Shown: positions 1-8,727, counted from the first letter of the stretch. The stretch is 12,868 nucleotides of DNA from Echinostoma caproni (GCA_900618425.1 UZAN01042398.1:35784-48651); one strand, 5' to 3'. Notes: generated by a model from the sequence alone, not told the origin. Translations and numbers: made by a program.

Positions 1-800
1 AACACTTACCGCACATCACATGATTGACCATAGAAGACTGTCATCACACGCACGTACGCATGTGGGCTTACTCGGTTACGAGGTCGATCGGAGGTCAGTA
101 TTGACCTGTCCGAATTGATTGATTCGTTGACTGCCCAGCGTGACAACATACTCCTTTTGGTAACCGTTGGCCTAGTCTGTGCCTGCCTGCCTACCTGCCT
201 GTCTGCCTGCTTTTGTAGGATACAACAGACCTAATTCCAGTCAGTCGTGGCCCACTCTTCATAGGCGGTGCTTCTGTAGACACCAGTCTGGTATTCACCA
301 TCATTTCTTCGAGACCGCGCAGTCTCATCCAAGTACGATTCGGATTAGACCATCGAAATCAGCTGGGTCGGTTATCGTTTGTTTTTTGAAGTATGTGTGC
401 TACGGAATTCGATCCACATTGCTCTACTTCCCTGGAAAAAGTGACCACGCGGCCCAAGCGAATAACTTAACAAAACCGGGCCATCATTAGCATTTTTCCT
501 TACTTCAAAGAGCAACTTCGGGGCCTGATCAACCCCACTTTTGCTATCACTAAATAATCCAAACTATGCATTATCAACGTTGGTTTTCGCTTATGTTTGA
601 AATAAACGTAATTATAACGACTTGATTGTGAAATCCTCAAAAAATATAATTATATAAATATTGAAAGAAAAGAATAAAAACAACAACTCACAAGTGGACC
701 GATACGACACTCTTCCAGCGATGGGCACAGATAGACTAGGTTTGAGTGAAATATCTGCAGATAATTATGAGTTGCATGTTTCCAGCCTAAAACAACATAC
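1..800. other. Intron or intergenic sequence, no supported gene
   Basis: A consensus donor GTAAGT lies on the minus strand at 9-4, but the open frame before it does not keep phase with the coiled-coil gene and has no clear acceptor. The plus-strand 103-codon ORF at 179-490 starts inside a TGCC repeat and is judged spurious. Bases 570-680 are AT-rich. Confidence 0.4.
181..210. repeat. TGCC-type imperfect microsatellite
   Basis: About eight units of TGCC with single-base interruptions (TACC, TGTC). Confidence 0.8.
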
Positions 801-983
801 CACATTCTTCAAGTTTTCCAACGATTTATCTTTCATAGATTTTTTCAACTCAAATACGAGTGATTCAAGGTGTTTTTGGCGTCTTTCATCTCGTGCAAGT
901 TGAAGCAAGGATTTGTGTTCAAATTCCTCTTGAAAGTGTCTAATTGATTTGTTGTACATTCCCCGGGAATATTCGCGCTGTGC
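801..983 (-). CDS. Coiled-coil gene exon, 61 codons, phase 0-0
   Basis: A pyrimidine-rich acceptor (TTTCATGATCCTCCAG) ends at 984 and donor GTATGT begins at 800; 183 bases give 61 codons. The reading starts AQREYSRGMYNKSIRHFQEE and includes LARDERRQKHLESLVFELKK, then KDKSLENLKNV. It is strongly helical and charged. It is 4.4 kb from the previous recognised exon (5492-5355), so intermediate exons may be missed or the intron is long and repeat-filled. The next exon toward the C-terminus is not identified in bases 1-800. The overlapping plus-strand ORF at 661-903 is antisense and has no ATG start. Confidence 0.7.
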
Positions 984-2535
984 CTGGAGGATCATGAAAT
1001 AAAGCCGAAAAAATGTTTGTTAAGTTTATGTGGAGAATTATTTGAATAAGTGATGGTAGGACGAATCAACTGAAATGATTATTTTCACCGGTGATCAAAT
1101 CGCAGACACGGAGTCTGTGCTGCACGCCTTATCAGACTGGAATTCCTCGGTAAATTAGTTTGGATAGCTATATGCACGATAGAGGCAGAGCACGGCTACG
1201 GGCAACAGAACGAAGTCCAATAAAGTAGCAGTGTTTATCGACAATGGTGTTAATCGTGGTTATAAAATCATACAGTAATAATAAAATAGAAAAAGTAACT
1301 TACTGTCAGGTGAGCAACCAAATTATAGGGCAACAGCAACAGTCTGTGACATAAATGGTAAGAACAAAGTTTACCCGGCAGACAGATAAGCGTAACAGTA
1401 GCACAATAGTGAAATTCAAATTGGGAGAGGTTGCGGTACGATATGGAAAAGGCTTCCAATACACTTTAGTTCCGGCTTAAAACGATAGAGAAGGAAATCA
1501 CAATGTTTTGGGATGAAATGTAGTAAATGTTTGCAAATCGGAATGCGATGCTAAGAGGCGGTGTAAGTGATAGGTATGTGTCAGAGGGCAGCATTGAGAT
1601 AAGGACTAAACAAGTCTGGGATAAACGTGTGTGGCTTGGGGTTGACGCGTATCAACTACGGGTGGTCTGCGGTTCGGGCTCTGCTGGCGGCAGGCTTTTA
1701 CTCGGAGAGCAAGCGCTCCGAAAAGTTTTATGCCAATGGGAACATGCAACCTCATGAATAAACATATGGAAATCACAGCAATAAAGGTCCGGTAAATACG
1801 CTATCATAATATGTAAATTTCATGACCACAGACGCCATGGGATGCACAAAAACGAAAGTCTAACTGTTGGGGAAATAAACGCTGAATGCTACTCATGAGT
1901 AGTCTAATGGAAGCAGTGGGAGAAACAAATAATTACGAATAGTAATTAGCAGTCTGTATATTGCTTTGATCGTATAGGAATTATTGCATGAGATTTCCCA
2001 TAATTTCCACAGTTCTGGTACATTCTTGACAAAACTTGCCAGATCTGTTGTGGCTTAAGGAACTCCCGTGGGATGGGACCGACACCGGAACAACTGTACA
2101 CAGACTCTATATCTGTGAGTTTATGTGAAATAAAAATGACCATGATTACTCCATATCGCCATGTGTAGAAGACCATTCACGATGTAACTGGGGAAAGGGT
2201 TTTGTTTTCCAAACCCAAGGATCTAGTAACAATAGGGAGTCTACTGGTATGCCAAACTAAAGACGAAACAGTTGTATGGTGCTCTTTGTTTACCTCCACA
2301 AAACATTTTAAAGTGATTTTCCGTCGATTTATTCACTGAGCATCAACAGCTGGTAGGAAATTCGGTGGCACTATCAATACACTCTTAATGAACATCAGTA
2401 ATTCACTAGCTCATCAGTCAGTTTTACCTCGTGAAAACCGTAACCGGACTATAAACAAGGCTTAATTTGATGATCTAAGTGTTCAACCGTCGTTAAGTCA
2501 TGAACGATCGAATTACAGATATATTATACCATGTT
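984..2535. other. Intronic sequence between coiled-coil exons, nothing assigned
   Basis: Within the presumed large intron. A short splice-bounded stretch on the minus strand (1341-1302, acceptor TTTATGTCACAG, donor GTAAGT) encodes a leucine-rich 13-mer that does not fit phase. Small palindromes occur at 1085-1094 (TCACCGGTGA) and 1889-1902. No transposon domain is recognised. Confidence 0.35.
1889..1902. repeat. 14-base perfect palindrome
   Basis: CTACTCATGAGTAG reads the same on both strands. No role is evident. Confidence 0.6.
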
Positions 2536-2683
2536 TTATAGTATCGAGCTTGGATTAGCCCATTCGATTTTGCAGAGGCACCAGGCACTCTTAATGGTCT
2601 TGATTTTGGGTTTCACTCTTTGGGTGATCGGTAATTCCTCACGAGGTAAATGCATTCTAAGGCGATGGAAAGGTTTGTGATGA
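2536..2683 (-). repeat. Inverted fragment of the hammerhead SINE family
   Basis: Read on the minus strand, 2683-2654 matches the SINE tail at 2968-2997 at 28 of 30 positions by eye. It is followed by 2622-2536, which matches the SINE upstream region at 2716-2804. Thus tail precedes head in this fragment, the order expected across the junction of a head-to-tail dimer. The tRNA-like and ribozyme parts are absent. About 30 unmatched bases separate the two blocks. Confidence 0.7.
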
Positions 2684-2845
2684 TTGACTAAGAGCCCTAG
2701 GCAGCCGTTTCATTTCAAGGAGTGAAATCCACAATCAAGACCATCAAGAGTGCCTGGTCCATTTGAACAATCAAATGGGCTAAACCAAGCTTGATATTCT
2801 AAAATTGATTGAACCATTCGCACAAAGTGATGACCGTCGACGGTG

Positions 2846-2899
2846 TAGCTCAGGGGTAAGGGTTTGAAGTCCCGACCAGAAAGTTCACGGTTCGAGTCC
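2846..2899 (+). promoter_or_regulatory. Internal RNA polymerase III promoter (A and B boxes)
   Basis: The A box at 2846-2861 fits TRGCNNARNNGG and the B box at 2889-2899 fits GGTTCGANTCC exactly. Their spacing is that of tRNA genes, but the flanks do not fold into a full acceptor and anticodon arm, so this is a tRNA-derived promoter in a SINE and not a functional tRNA gene. Confidence 0.75.
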
Positions 2900-2922
2900 T
2901 GACAAGAACACAATAAGTGCGC

Positions 2923-2963
2923 ACTGATGACGAGTCCACAACAGGACGGAATAGCAGTCCAGT
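2923..2963 (+). ncRNA. Degenerate type I hammerhead ribozyme
   Basis: Proposed fold: stem I ACTG (2923-2926) with CAGT (2960-2963); stem II GTCC (2934-2937) with GGAC (2944-2947) closing loop ACAACA; an 8-base stem III region ATAGCAGT (2951-2958); and the C17 cleavage base at 2959. The layout matches the compact, short-stem-III hammerheads of schistosome satellite and SINE DNA. Stem I overlaps the CTGATGA string, so with this pairing the core reads ATGACGA instead of CTGACGA, changing the conserved C3, and GAA becomes GGA at 2948-2950. The ribozyme is therefore probably inactive in this copy. Confidence 0.65.
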
Positions 2964-3000
2964 TCGGTCATCACAAACATTTCCATCGCATTAGAATATT

Positions 3001-3686
3001 ATACCTTACCTTCTGAACATGTCACTGACTTTCTGATCGGATAAGAGTACAACCTGGGTTTAGAGATAGGTTGCGCTAGGCCAAAAGGCTAAAAGTCACA
3101 CGCGGAGGCTAAACAAACCATGGGTCAGAAGTGCACAACGCACGATGAAGGCCAAAAGATGGCAAGTAACCCTAGTTTCTTCAACTATCGAAGCGGTAAG
3201 TTAGATGAATCAGAATAAAGATATGAACACCGACAGTCTATCTTTATCCTTTGTACAGAAGCGCTTGCAACATATCTGGATCTTCACTTAACAGTACAAT
3301 GTCGTCTGGATGCTCCGGATCGGTCTACCACTTGGGAGCAAATCGATGCCGCTATCCTGACACGAGGACAGGGTTGTTTCCCTAATCAAATCAATGACGA
3401 ATTCAATAGTTTAAATCAAGTATATCTGAATCATTGATTATTATTTTATCAGCGTTAAACGGAAAGTAAGATAAGAGACAATAGTTTTAAAGGTTTTTAT
3501 TTTCTTCGGGAACAGTTTTCGCTCAGCTTTTCCCTCCCCTCGAACTATCTCACCATGTTCTGTGTGCATTTCTGCTCGTTGGATTGCAGTTATATTCGCC
3601 TGACCAAAGAAGGACATTGATTGTATGATTAACACTCGATTCTGCATCNNATTCCTCAGTCAAGCAGCGGTATACCAACAATTAAT
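3001..3686. other. Intronic sequence, no gene assigned
   Basis: Contains two unresolved N bases at 3649-3650. The minus strand at 3600-3556 has an acceptor-like TTTGGTCAG and a reading ANITAIQRAEMHTEH before a GTGAGA donor, but it ends out of phase with the gene, so it is not called as an exon. A similar short stretch at 3052-3017 on the minus strand also fails on phase. Confidence 0.35.
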
Positions 3687-3894
3687 GACGGACAGAACGA
3701 CTCCATTCGAGCCAATTGCAACCACAACACAGAGAAACATGCACGTAAGCTCTAACTCATTCCAGTCATGTCTACTGGATTCGGGTCATCGATTCATCTG
3801 TCTCTCTCGGGTAGGTGTGCCCGTTGCCGGCTTCGACAACTCTGGCTTCGACTGCATTGCTATGTAAACATCATGATCATAATTAAGGCACGGC
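3687..3894 (+). repeat. Unclassified interspersed repeat, copy 1 (plus)
   Basis: This 208-base block matches the reverse complement of 4311-4534 along its length, with frequent substitutions and small indels. Well-kept landmarks include GTCTACTGGATTCGGGTCAT (3770-3789), TCGACAACTC (3833-3842) and a final GGCACGGC (3887-3894). Similarity may extend upstream to a TCAGTC-containing stretch near 3657. No protein domain or terminal repeat identifies its class. Confidence 0.7.
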
Positions 3895-4310
3895 ATCAAA
3901 GAGTGACGGCATGATTCCAACGGGTGTGGCATTGGATTTTGGTAAAACATTTTTTTGTCTTTTTAGGCAATGAAGAAGGGTTGGGCGACAAGGGTATCTA
4001 CGCGGAGCATTATCCGCGGTACATTGATTGCGTAGATGATCATGAGCCAATTCCTCTCGTTCTCAAGACGAAAACAAACGAGACCGGTAGGGTGGAGTGA
4101 CGGTGTTCATGAGGCTGTTACCGTCGCGTCTCGCTTTGAGAGTCGTTTATCCATAGGACTGGGAAAACCCTCGATTATCGCCCAACTCACTTGTTTGTCA
4201 CCTGGGCCCATGTGAATATCGTGGACGGGTTAGGGGACAAAGGCCCGTGATTTATGAGGCAGTCATGAGATAATCGCACTCACTAAAACTATTCAATGTC
4301 AAGCCTTGCG
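3895..4310. other. Spacer between the inverted repeat copies
   Basis: Comparatively GC-rich spacer with no coding frame recognised. It contains TTCATGAGGCTGTTACCG (4108-4125) and, further on, CATAGGACTGGGAAAACC, which resemble stretches near 5269 and 12784 and may be another repeat family. Confidence 0.4.
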
Positions 4311-4534
4311 GCCGTGCCCTAATTATGATTATGATGTTCACACAGTGGTGCAGTCGAAACAAGAGTTGTCGAAGCTGACTCGGGTATGCCCTGGCAACGG
4401 ACAAACCTACCTTAGAGGAACAGGTGAATCGATGACCCGGGTCCAGTAGACATAACTGGAATTGGCTAATGCTTACTGGTATGAATTGCTGTGATGTGGT
4501 CGTAATTGGCCCGGATGCAGTCGGTCTGTCGGTC
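4311..4534 (-). repeat. Unclassified interspersed repeat, copy 2 (minus, inverted)
   Basis: The inverted partner of 3687-3894, about 416 bases away. On the minus strand it keeps GTCTACTGGACCCGGGTCAT, TCGACAACTC and AGGGCACGGC. The 153-codon minus-strand ORF at 4713-4252, the longest in the window, runs through this repeat. Because the homologous frame in copy 1 is interrupted, the ORF is judged a chance reading of repeat DNA. Confidence 0.7.
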
Positions 4535-4579
4535 ACACAAACTTGGGCGGAAAGCGATCGGCTGGTCGACTGAGTGATA

Positions 4580-5354
4580 TTTCGGCGTCCGTAGTCAGAC
4601 CTACTGTCGATAACGTGCATGTTGCGAACAGATTGAATGCCTTCAAAAAATATTCCCATTTTGCCCCGGAAATATGAAAGAAATAAGGCCTTTTTTAACC
4701 ACGGCTGAGGCAACTTATATTCGCATTGCCAATCCTGATCTATAAAAACAAAAGTTGCTTATTTAGAGACCAATGTTACCCTGGTCTGGACACCAGATTG
4801 ATCTGCATAAAGTAGAGGATCAACCCGCTCCCCTCACATACACCCCTACCCAATACCAACTACGACAATCTTAACAGTTTATTACTTTTTCTCTTCACTG
4901 GTTCTCCCCGATTATATCACATGTGATGCTTCATAGAGTGTATGTTACGCAACGTGATCTCACTATCTCGCCTTCGCTCACAAACATCATAAACACTTTA
5001 ATCGGTTCATCTCTCTCGGCTGTCATTTCATTTGACCTTTGTTCATTCATCCCCCACTCCACGACTTCTTCATTGATTACTGATAGCCATTGGTTTGCTC
5101 CGCTTGTTCTTCTTTGTCATCTTTATAAACTGAGCTGAGATCGGTCAATCAGATGTTAGTGGTTTTGTCAACTGAGCCCATTTGTGATTGCATGATAGAA
5201 AGCATGATACCAGGACAGAGATTTTGGTATGATTCAATGAATAGTTATTCTTGATTTTTGCAAAACATTTCATGAGGGTAATTCACAGCATGGAACTGGG
5301 TGACCAGTGAGGGGACAACAAGGCACAAACGAACGTGCAACAAAAACCACTCAC
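4580..5354. other. Intronic sequence, no gene assigned
   Basis: Plus-strand ORF 4923-5138 shows no recognisable motif and no splice or expression support. TTTCATGAGGGTAATTCACA at 5268-5287 resembles 4108 and 12784. Confidence 0.35.
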
Positions 5355-5492
5355 TTCCAACTCCTCGGTAATCGATTTGTGCGCTTCAATGGCAGCAGTC
5401 AATAGCTTTACTTGTTTTAACGCTTCGTTCGCTATTCCTCTGGCTGCGGACTCTTCGTGCAGTGCACGATCGCGTTCTTTCTTTAGACTGGT
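5355..5492 (-). CDS. Coiled-coil gene exon, 46 codons, phase 0-0
   Basis: The acceptor (CTTTTCAAATAG) ends at 5493 and a consensus donor GTGAGT begins at 5354; 138 bases give 46 codons. The peptide starts TSLKKERDRALHEESAARGI and ends AHKSITEELE. It is strongly charged with regular A and L spacing, a clear coiled-coil signature. A competing acceptor CAG lies five bases inside (5490-5488) but would break phase. The plus-strand ORF over the same bases is its antisense shadow. Confidence 0.7.
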
Positions 5493-5878
5493 CTATTTGA
5501 AAAGAGAAGTGGTTCCGAGAGTGATTCGTTTTTGACAAAAAATAGGCAAATTATTCAGTTAAATTGAAGTAAATTCGAGGTAGAAAATCCCTCGAAATCA
5601 GCTGTTAATCTTATTATTAGTCTTATTAATTTCTGAGACAACTTTGATTATAAACGCCTTTGAATGATGAACCCCAAAATGTGCTTGAATTGAATCTGCA
5701 GTAGAGCCGGTTGCATAAAGGAAACAAGCGTTAACCTGATCAGAGCAAAGAAACCTCAGGGTTTGACGGAACTCGTGACCGTTGAAGACAGATTTGAATG
5801 ATTCGATTGGTTGTCATTCCCATGCAATTTCAGGGGAAAATGCTATGTTCACATCCCGTCCAGAAACGAGAGACTCAC

Positions 5879-5914
5879 CGATGCGGAACCCTTTAAGAGC
5901 TGTGCCTTGAGTAT
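5879..5914 (-). CDS. Coiled-coil gene small exon, 12 codons, phase 0-0
   Basis: A 36-base exon lies between acceptor TTACAGTAG (ending 5915) and consensus donor GTGAGT (starting 5878). It reads ILKAQLLKGSAS, continuing the coiled-coil composition. An alternative acceptor three bases upstream (CAG at 5920-5918) would place TAG in the phase-0 frame, so the TAG acceptor is chosen because it keeps the frame open and in phase with the next exon at 5492. Confidence 0.45.
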
Positions 5915-6000
5915 CTACTGTAAATTCTTGAAGTGAGAATCCATTGAGTCACTAGCGATGCATTATTTTAGTGACAGATGATGGACGCTGGAAAATGTAC

Positions 6001-6016
6001 TATTATTATTATTATT
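6001..6016. repeat. ATT/TAT trinucleotide microsatellite
   Basis: TATTATTATTATTATT, about five units. Confidence 0.8.
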
Positions 6017-6214
6017 GGGTACGAAAACAAGCTCATTTATATTCGGCAGGGTCTCTAATGAGACGGCAACTGGGAGTTATCCAAACTACAACCTGGATGT
6101 CTGGACAAGCTTGCAAGTAGTAGTCGTTGTAGTTCTTATCCACAAATCCTGTGTTGTAATGCAAATACACAGATTTTCAACTATAATACAATCGCACATT
6201 GGAGAAGTTCATTC

Positions 6215-6235
6215 TTGAACAAAAGCTTTGTTCAA
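6215..6235. repeat. Inverted repeat, 9-base arms
   Basis: TTGAACAAA, loop AGC, TTTGTTCAA. Not followed by a T-run; no bacterial-type terminator is implied. Confidence 0.6.
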
Positions 6236-6313
6236 TATACATGTAGTTTTCATTTTTATTGGTTTTACGAATAATCATCTGTCTCAATAGTATTTTAATT
6301 TTAAACATGGTTT

Positions 6314-6328
6314 CCTGGTCAAACCAGG
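6314..6328. repeat. Inverted repeat, 6-base arms
   Basis: CCTGGT, loop CAA, ACCAGG, extendable outward (GTTT with AAAC) across a small bulge. Confidence 0.5.
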
Positions 6329-6476
6329 TTGAAACTTGTTTTTTCACAAATTGATTCTAAGGGTGAAGATTTCACACGTAGAGTTGGCCGTGCCAAATGG
6401 GGGATAGTAACTGCGTACTGCAATTTCGTTGGTTCGGTCCAAATTTGAACCGGTTTTGACAAATCTTGAATTGGAA

Positions 6477-6497
6477 GAAAATCTCAAAGAGATTTTC
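6477..6497. repeat. Inverted repeat, 9-base arms
   Basis: GAAAATCTC, loop AAA, GAGATTTTC: a perfect small hairpin. Confidence 0.6.
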
Positions 6498-6821
6498 ATT
6501 TATCGGAACAAAACAAATTTTCATATCTTTTCACATCAATTTGTTTGAAATTTTCCAACCAGTAAAAGCAGTCGTGTAGCCCTTTTGGATAAAAATACCA
6601 CAAAAATACCTTATTTGATTCAATTCAATTAGTCAATTAGTCGGGTAACTGTTTTCTTTATTTCTAACATATACTCCAACTTTGATAGTGAAGTAAAACA
6701 ACCCTGTGGGTAGGCTTTGGAGTTAACATAAACAATTGATTCTGTGTTACGATATTGATATAAACAAAAATATCAATAATAGTAAATAAATGGAACAGAA
6801 AATCATTTTAGGGAAACGAAC

Positions 6822-6926
6822 CATTTTTTCATGCATCTCTTTGCAGTCTTGCATCACCCGTTGTGGTAGATTTTCCCAACCCATTCTTCGGATATCTCTC
6901 AGTAACAGACGAGCCTCTTCCAGTTC
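6822..6926 (-). CDS. Coiled-coil gene exon, 35 codons, phase 0-0
   Basis: The acceptor (GAGCTCATTAG) ends at 6927, and the exon runs 105 bases to a non-consensus donor GTTCGT at 6821. The reading is ELEEARLLLRDIRRMGWENL and then PQRVMQDCKEMHEKM. It is helical and charged, with one likely break at MGWENLPQ. Phase matches the neighbouring exons. The weak donor is the main doubt; the open frame runs a little further, so the exact 3' boundary could differ. Confidence 0.6.
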
Positions 6927-7039
6927 CTAATGAGCTCACACGAGGTTAGGGGAACAGCAACACAAAATCAAAGGAACAATCAACTCTGTGCATTTATTTG
7001 AAAAAAATGAAAGCATGCAAAATTTTGCGGTTTAGTCAC

Positions 7040-7060
7040 CTGAAACTTTGACCAATTCAT
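7040..7060 (-). CDS. Possible 7-codon microexon before exon 6926
   Basis: CAG followed by donor GTGACT at 7039 ends a short open stretch reading MNWSKFQ if it starts after the CAG at 7063-7061, in phase 0 at both ends. Starting after AAG at 7080 instead gives 40 bases and a different phase. It lies about 113 bases upstream of the exon at 6926, whose first residues ELEEAR would follow naturally. The acceptors are weak, so this is tentative. Confidence 0.25.
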
Positions 7061-7063
7061 CTG

Positions 7064-7771
7064 GTGGATAACTGGATCACTTTACAAGGTCAAAAAATAA
7101 TTTCTCTCAACTGTCACTCTACAAGACTTGGTAAATCGTTTTACAGTTTCTCATAAATTACGAAATGACAAAAATATTTATAATTCGTGGGCCATAGTGT
7201 CTCGTTCATTGACATCGCTTCCTGTTGGCTCACGTCACTCTAACAGTCCACGTGGGAATTTTCAGATCTCCTATTTGTTATTACTTGAGCAGATTAATCG
7301 TTTACAGGTCCAAGAGTTTTGTATGCACCATTTGTACTGTGGTCGAATTGCCAATGTATTATATTCCCCTACGAACTATCCTATCAAAGCGGGTATCAAA
7401 CCGTGGATTTGAGTAAATCGGTCAGGCAGAACGAATCAGATATTGAATTGCATTAATTGTAAGTGCACACACAACGGATGGGTAAAAGTGCTGCGACAAG
7501 GTAATTAGTCACCCAATGTTACGACCTCAGTTACTTCATAAGCCCATTCGATTTTAGAAAAATAAATAAAGGTATAACATAGCTGATCACACTCGTCCTT
7601 TGTTCAGTTCTTTCAGATTTAGAAATTACAATCATTGAACTCGGGATACAATGAAGAAACAAAAAAATATTTCAATGCTTTGTTTCGTGGTGACCCCGGT
7701 GAATGGAAAGCAAAACAACATTAATTTATATTTTGGCATCTATCTCTCGAGTGGGAATTGTTGTTAAGCCC

Positions 7772-7776
<5 letters not shown>
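7064..7776. other. Intronic sequence, nothing assigned
   Basis: Plus ORFs at 7128-7412 and 7225-7416 overlap each other in different frames and show no motif. AAGCCCATTCGATTTTA at 7541 repeats a stretch of the inverted SINE fragment near 2558. Confidence 0.35.

Positions 7777-7804
<28 letters not shown>
7777..7804. repeat. TG dinucleotide microsatellite
   Basis: Fourteen perfect TG units. Confidence 0.9.
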
Positions 7805-7854
7805 AAGGAGTTCGATCTGCTTGTGTGTCGTGCTGTAGTTTGTTGTGTACCTAC

Positions 7855-7973
7855 TTGTTCTTCAATCCCAAGTTCCTCAATCGTTGCGTAATGTTTATTG
7901 ATGCTGATTTGCCGCATGAATGAGTAAGTCGAATGAAGCGCTTCAAGGATCAGGGGTTTTCTCTTCCTCTTGG
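7855..7973 (-). CDS. Possible exon of the coiled-coil gene (weak)
   Basis: The minus strand is open here and ends with a good donor (GTAGGT) after GAAGAACAA, in phase 0. The reading includes HYATIEELGIEEQ, which is charged, but the rest is not clearly coiled coil. The acceptor TAG at 7976-7974 has little pyrimidine tract and gives phase 1, which does not fit the phase-0 chain. The adjacent TG microsatellite and extended ORF are non-coding. It could be a chance ORF. Confidence 0.2.
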
Positions 7974-7983
7974 CTATTGTCAC

Positions 7984-8727
7984 TACATTTGCATTGTTGT
8001 TTCTATTCTTCTGACCTATCGATGCGCATTGTCTCCAAAGGTGGAACTAAGGATCAGAGCGTCGTTGTGCAGGTTTGAAGTCATGGAGGCGAGTACACAA
8101 TTGTTTGATAGTCTCAGATACGTAGATTTGGTCAGCCTAGGCCTACACCATCCTTGATAGATCGTGTGATTCCATGTGGTCCTTTCTTTCAAACCAAATG
8201 GATCGTAGTGTTGCAGTAGGTTTTCAGGTATTAGTAGCACCCACAGGATGAAGGATGTGGCCGAAAGCTACTAACACTCCTTATGTATGGTAGTAGGAGC
8301 TTAATTCTCTTCTCTTCTTTCTTTGATTTTATTTCTCCCTGAGGCATTATCTGAAGAAACGTTTAGGGTATCCTTAGTACGGAATAGGTTCGTTCTTTTA
8401 GCCGGAGTTTTGTTGGTGGTGCAATGGATGTGAAGGTGGCGGAATAAACTGCGCACACAGCTACTCAGGTTAATGTCCAGCACTAAATCGGTCAATATTA
8501 GTCCGCTATACACAGTGGTTTCTGCTTTTCCGTTCGCTTTTCGCATAATGAGAAGGACCAAGAAAACGAGTTTTGTGTCAATTCCCTCTTTAAGGGTGAA
8601 TTTTATCCCTGTTATCATATAGATGATGATGGTAATCGAGTGTTGAAGGTCTTCGAATAACCGTATCAGTGAATGAATGGTAAAATACTACCGCGACTGC
8701 TAGCAGGTCGGAGATCGGTAGTTCTCT
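7984..8727. other. Unassigned stretch with two open frames on the minus strand
   Basis: Minus-strand frames 8618-8301 (105 codons) and 8240-8016 (74 codons) are open, but no family or domain is recognised and no splice sites tie them to the gene. They could be remnants of a mobile element or chance ORFs. Peptides such as DPFGLKERTTWNHTIYQGWC look protein-like but match nothing I can name. Confidence 0.3.

Larger units (their letters stand above)
2716..3000 (+). mobile_element. tRNA-derived SINE carrying a hammerhead ribozyme relic
   Basis: Seen in order: a family-specific leader (2716-2804) shared with the inverted fragment at 2536-2622; an RNA polymerase III A box TAGCTCAGGGGTAAGG (2846-2861); a B box GGTTCGAGTCC (2889-2899); a hammerhead-like segment (2923-2963); and a tail (2968-2997) also present in the inverted fragment. 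Known: Smα-type elements of schistosomes combine an internal RNA polymerase III promoter with a downstream hammerhead ribozyme and move by borrowing LINE machinery. Inference: this is a related flatworm element. No terminal poly(A) or target-site duplication was made out, and the ORF on the opposite strand (2710-2913) is not a gene. Confidence 0.75.
5915..6821. other. Intron with short hairpins, no gene
   Basis: AT-rich from about 6200 with several short perfect inverted repeats, listed separately. The plus-strand ORF at 6015-6218 begins next to the ATT microsatellite and ends at the first hairpin; no function is seen. Confidence 0.4.

Noticed and set aside
179..490. 103-codon plus-strand ORF
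   Set aside because: It starts in a TGCC microsatellite with a non-ATG codon and has no motif or splice support.
1302..1341. Splice-bounded minus-strand exon with GTAAGT donor
   Set aside because: Its only open frame starts in a phase that cannot follow the phase-0 exons, and the peptide is leucine-rich, unlike the coiled coil.
2400..2430. Another CTGATGAG hammerhead start on the minus strand
   Set aside because: No GAAA strand or stem II follows at a workable distance.
2829..2910. A functional tRNA gene
   Set aside because: A and B boxes are present, but the sequence does not form a full cloverleaf with acceptor and anticodon stems and continues directly into a hammerhead segment, so it is a SINE.
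3556..3600. Minus-strand exon reading ANITAIQRAEMHTEH
   Set aside because: It begins in phase 0 but its donor leaves one extra base, out of phase with the following exon.
4252..4713. 153-codon minus-strand ORF, the longest in the window
   Set aside because: It runs across the repeat copy at 4311-4534, contains an I-run from low-complexity sequence, and the homologous copy 1 does not keep the frame open.
6215..6235. Rho-independent terminator
   Set aside because: The hairpin lacks a GC-rich stem and T-run, and the DNA is eukaryotic.
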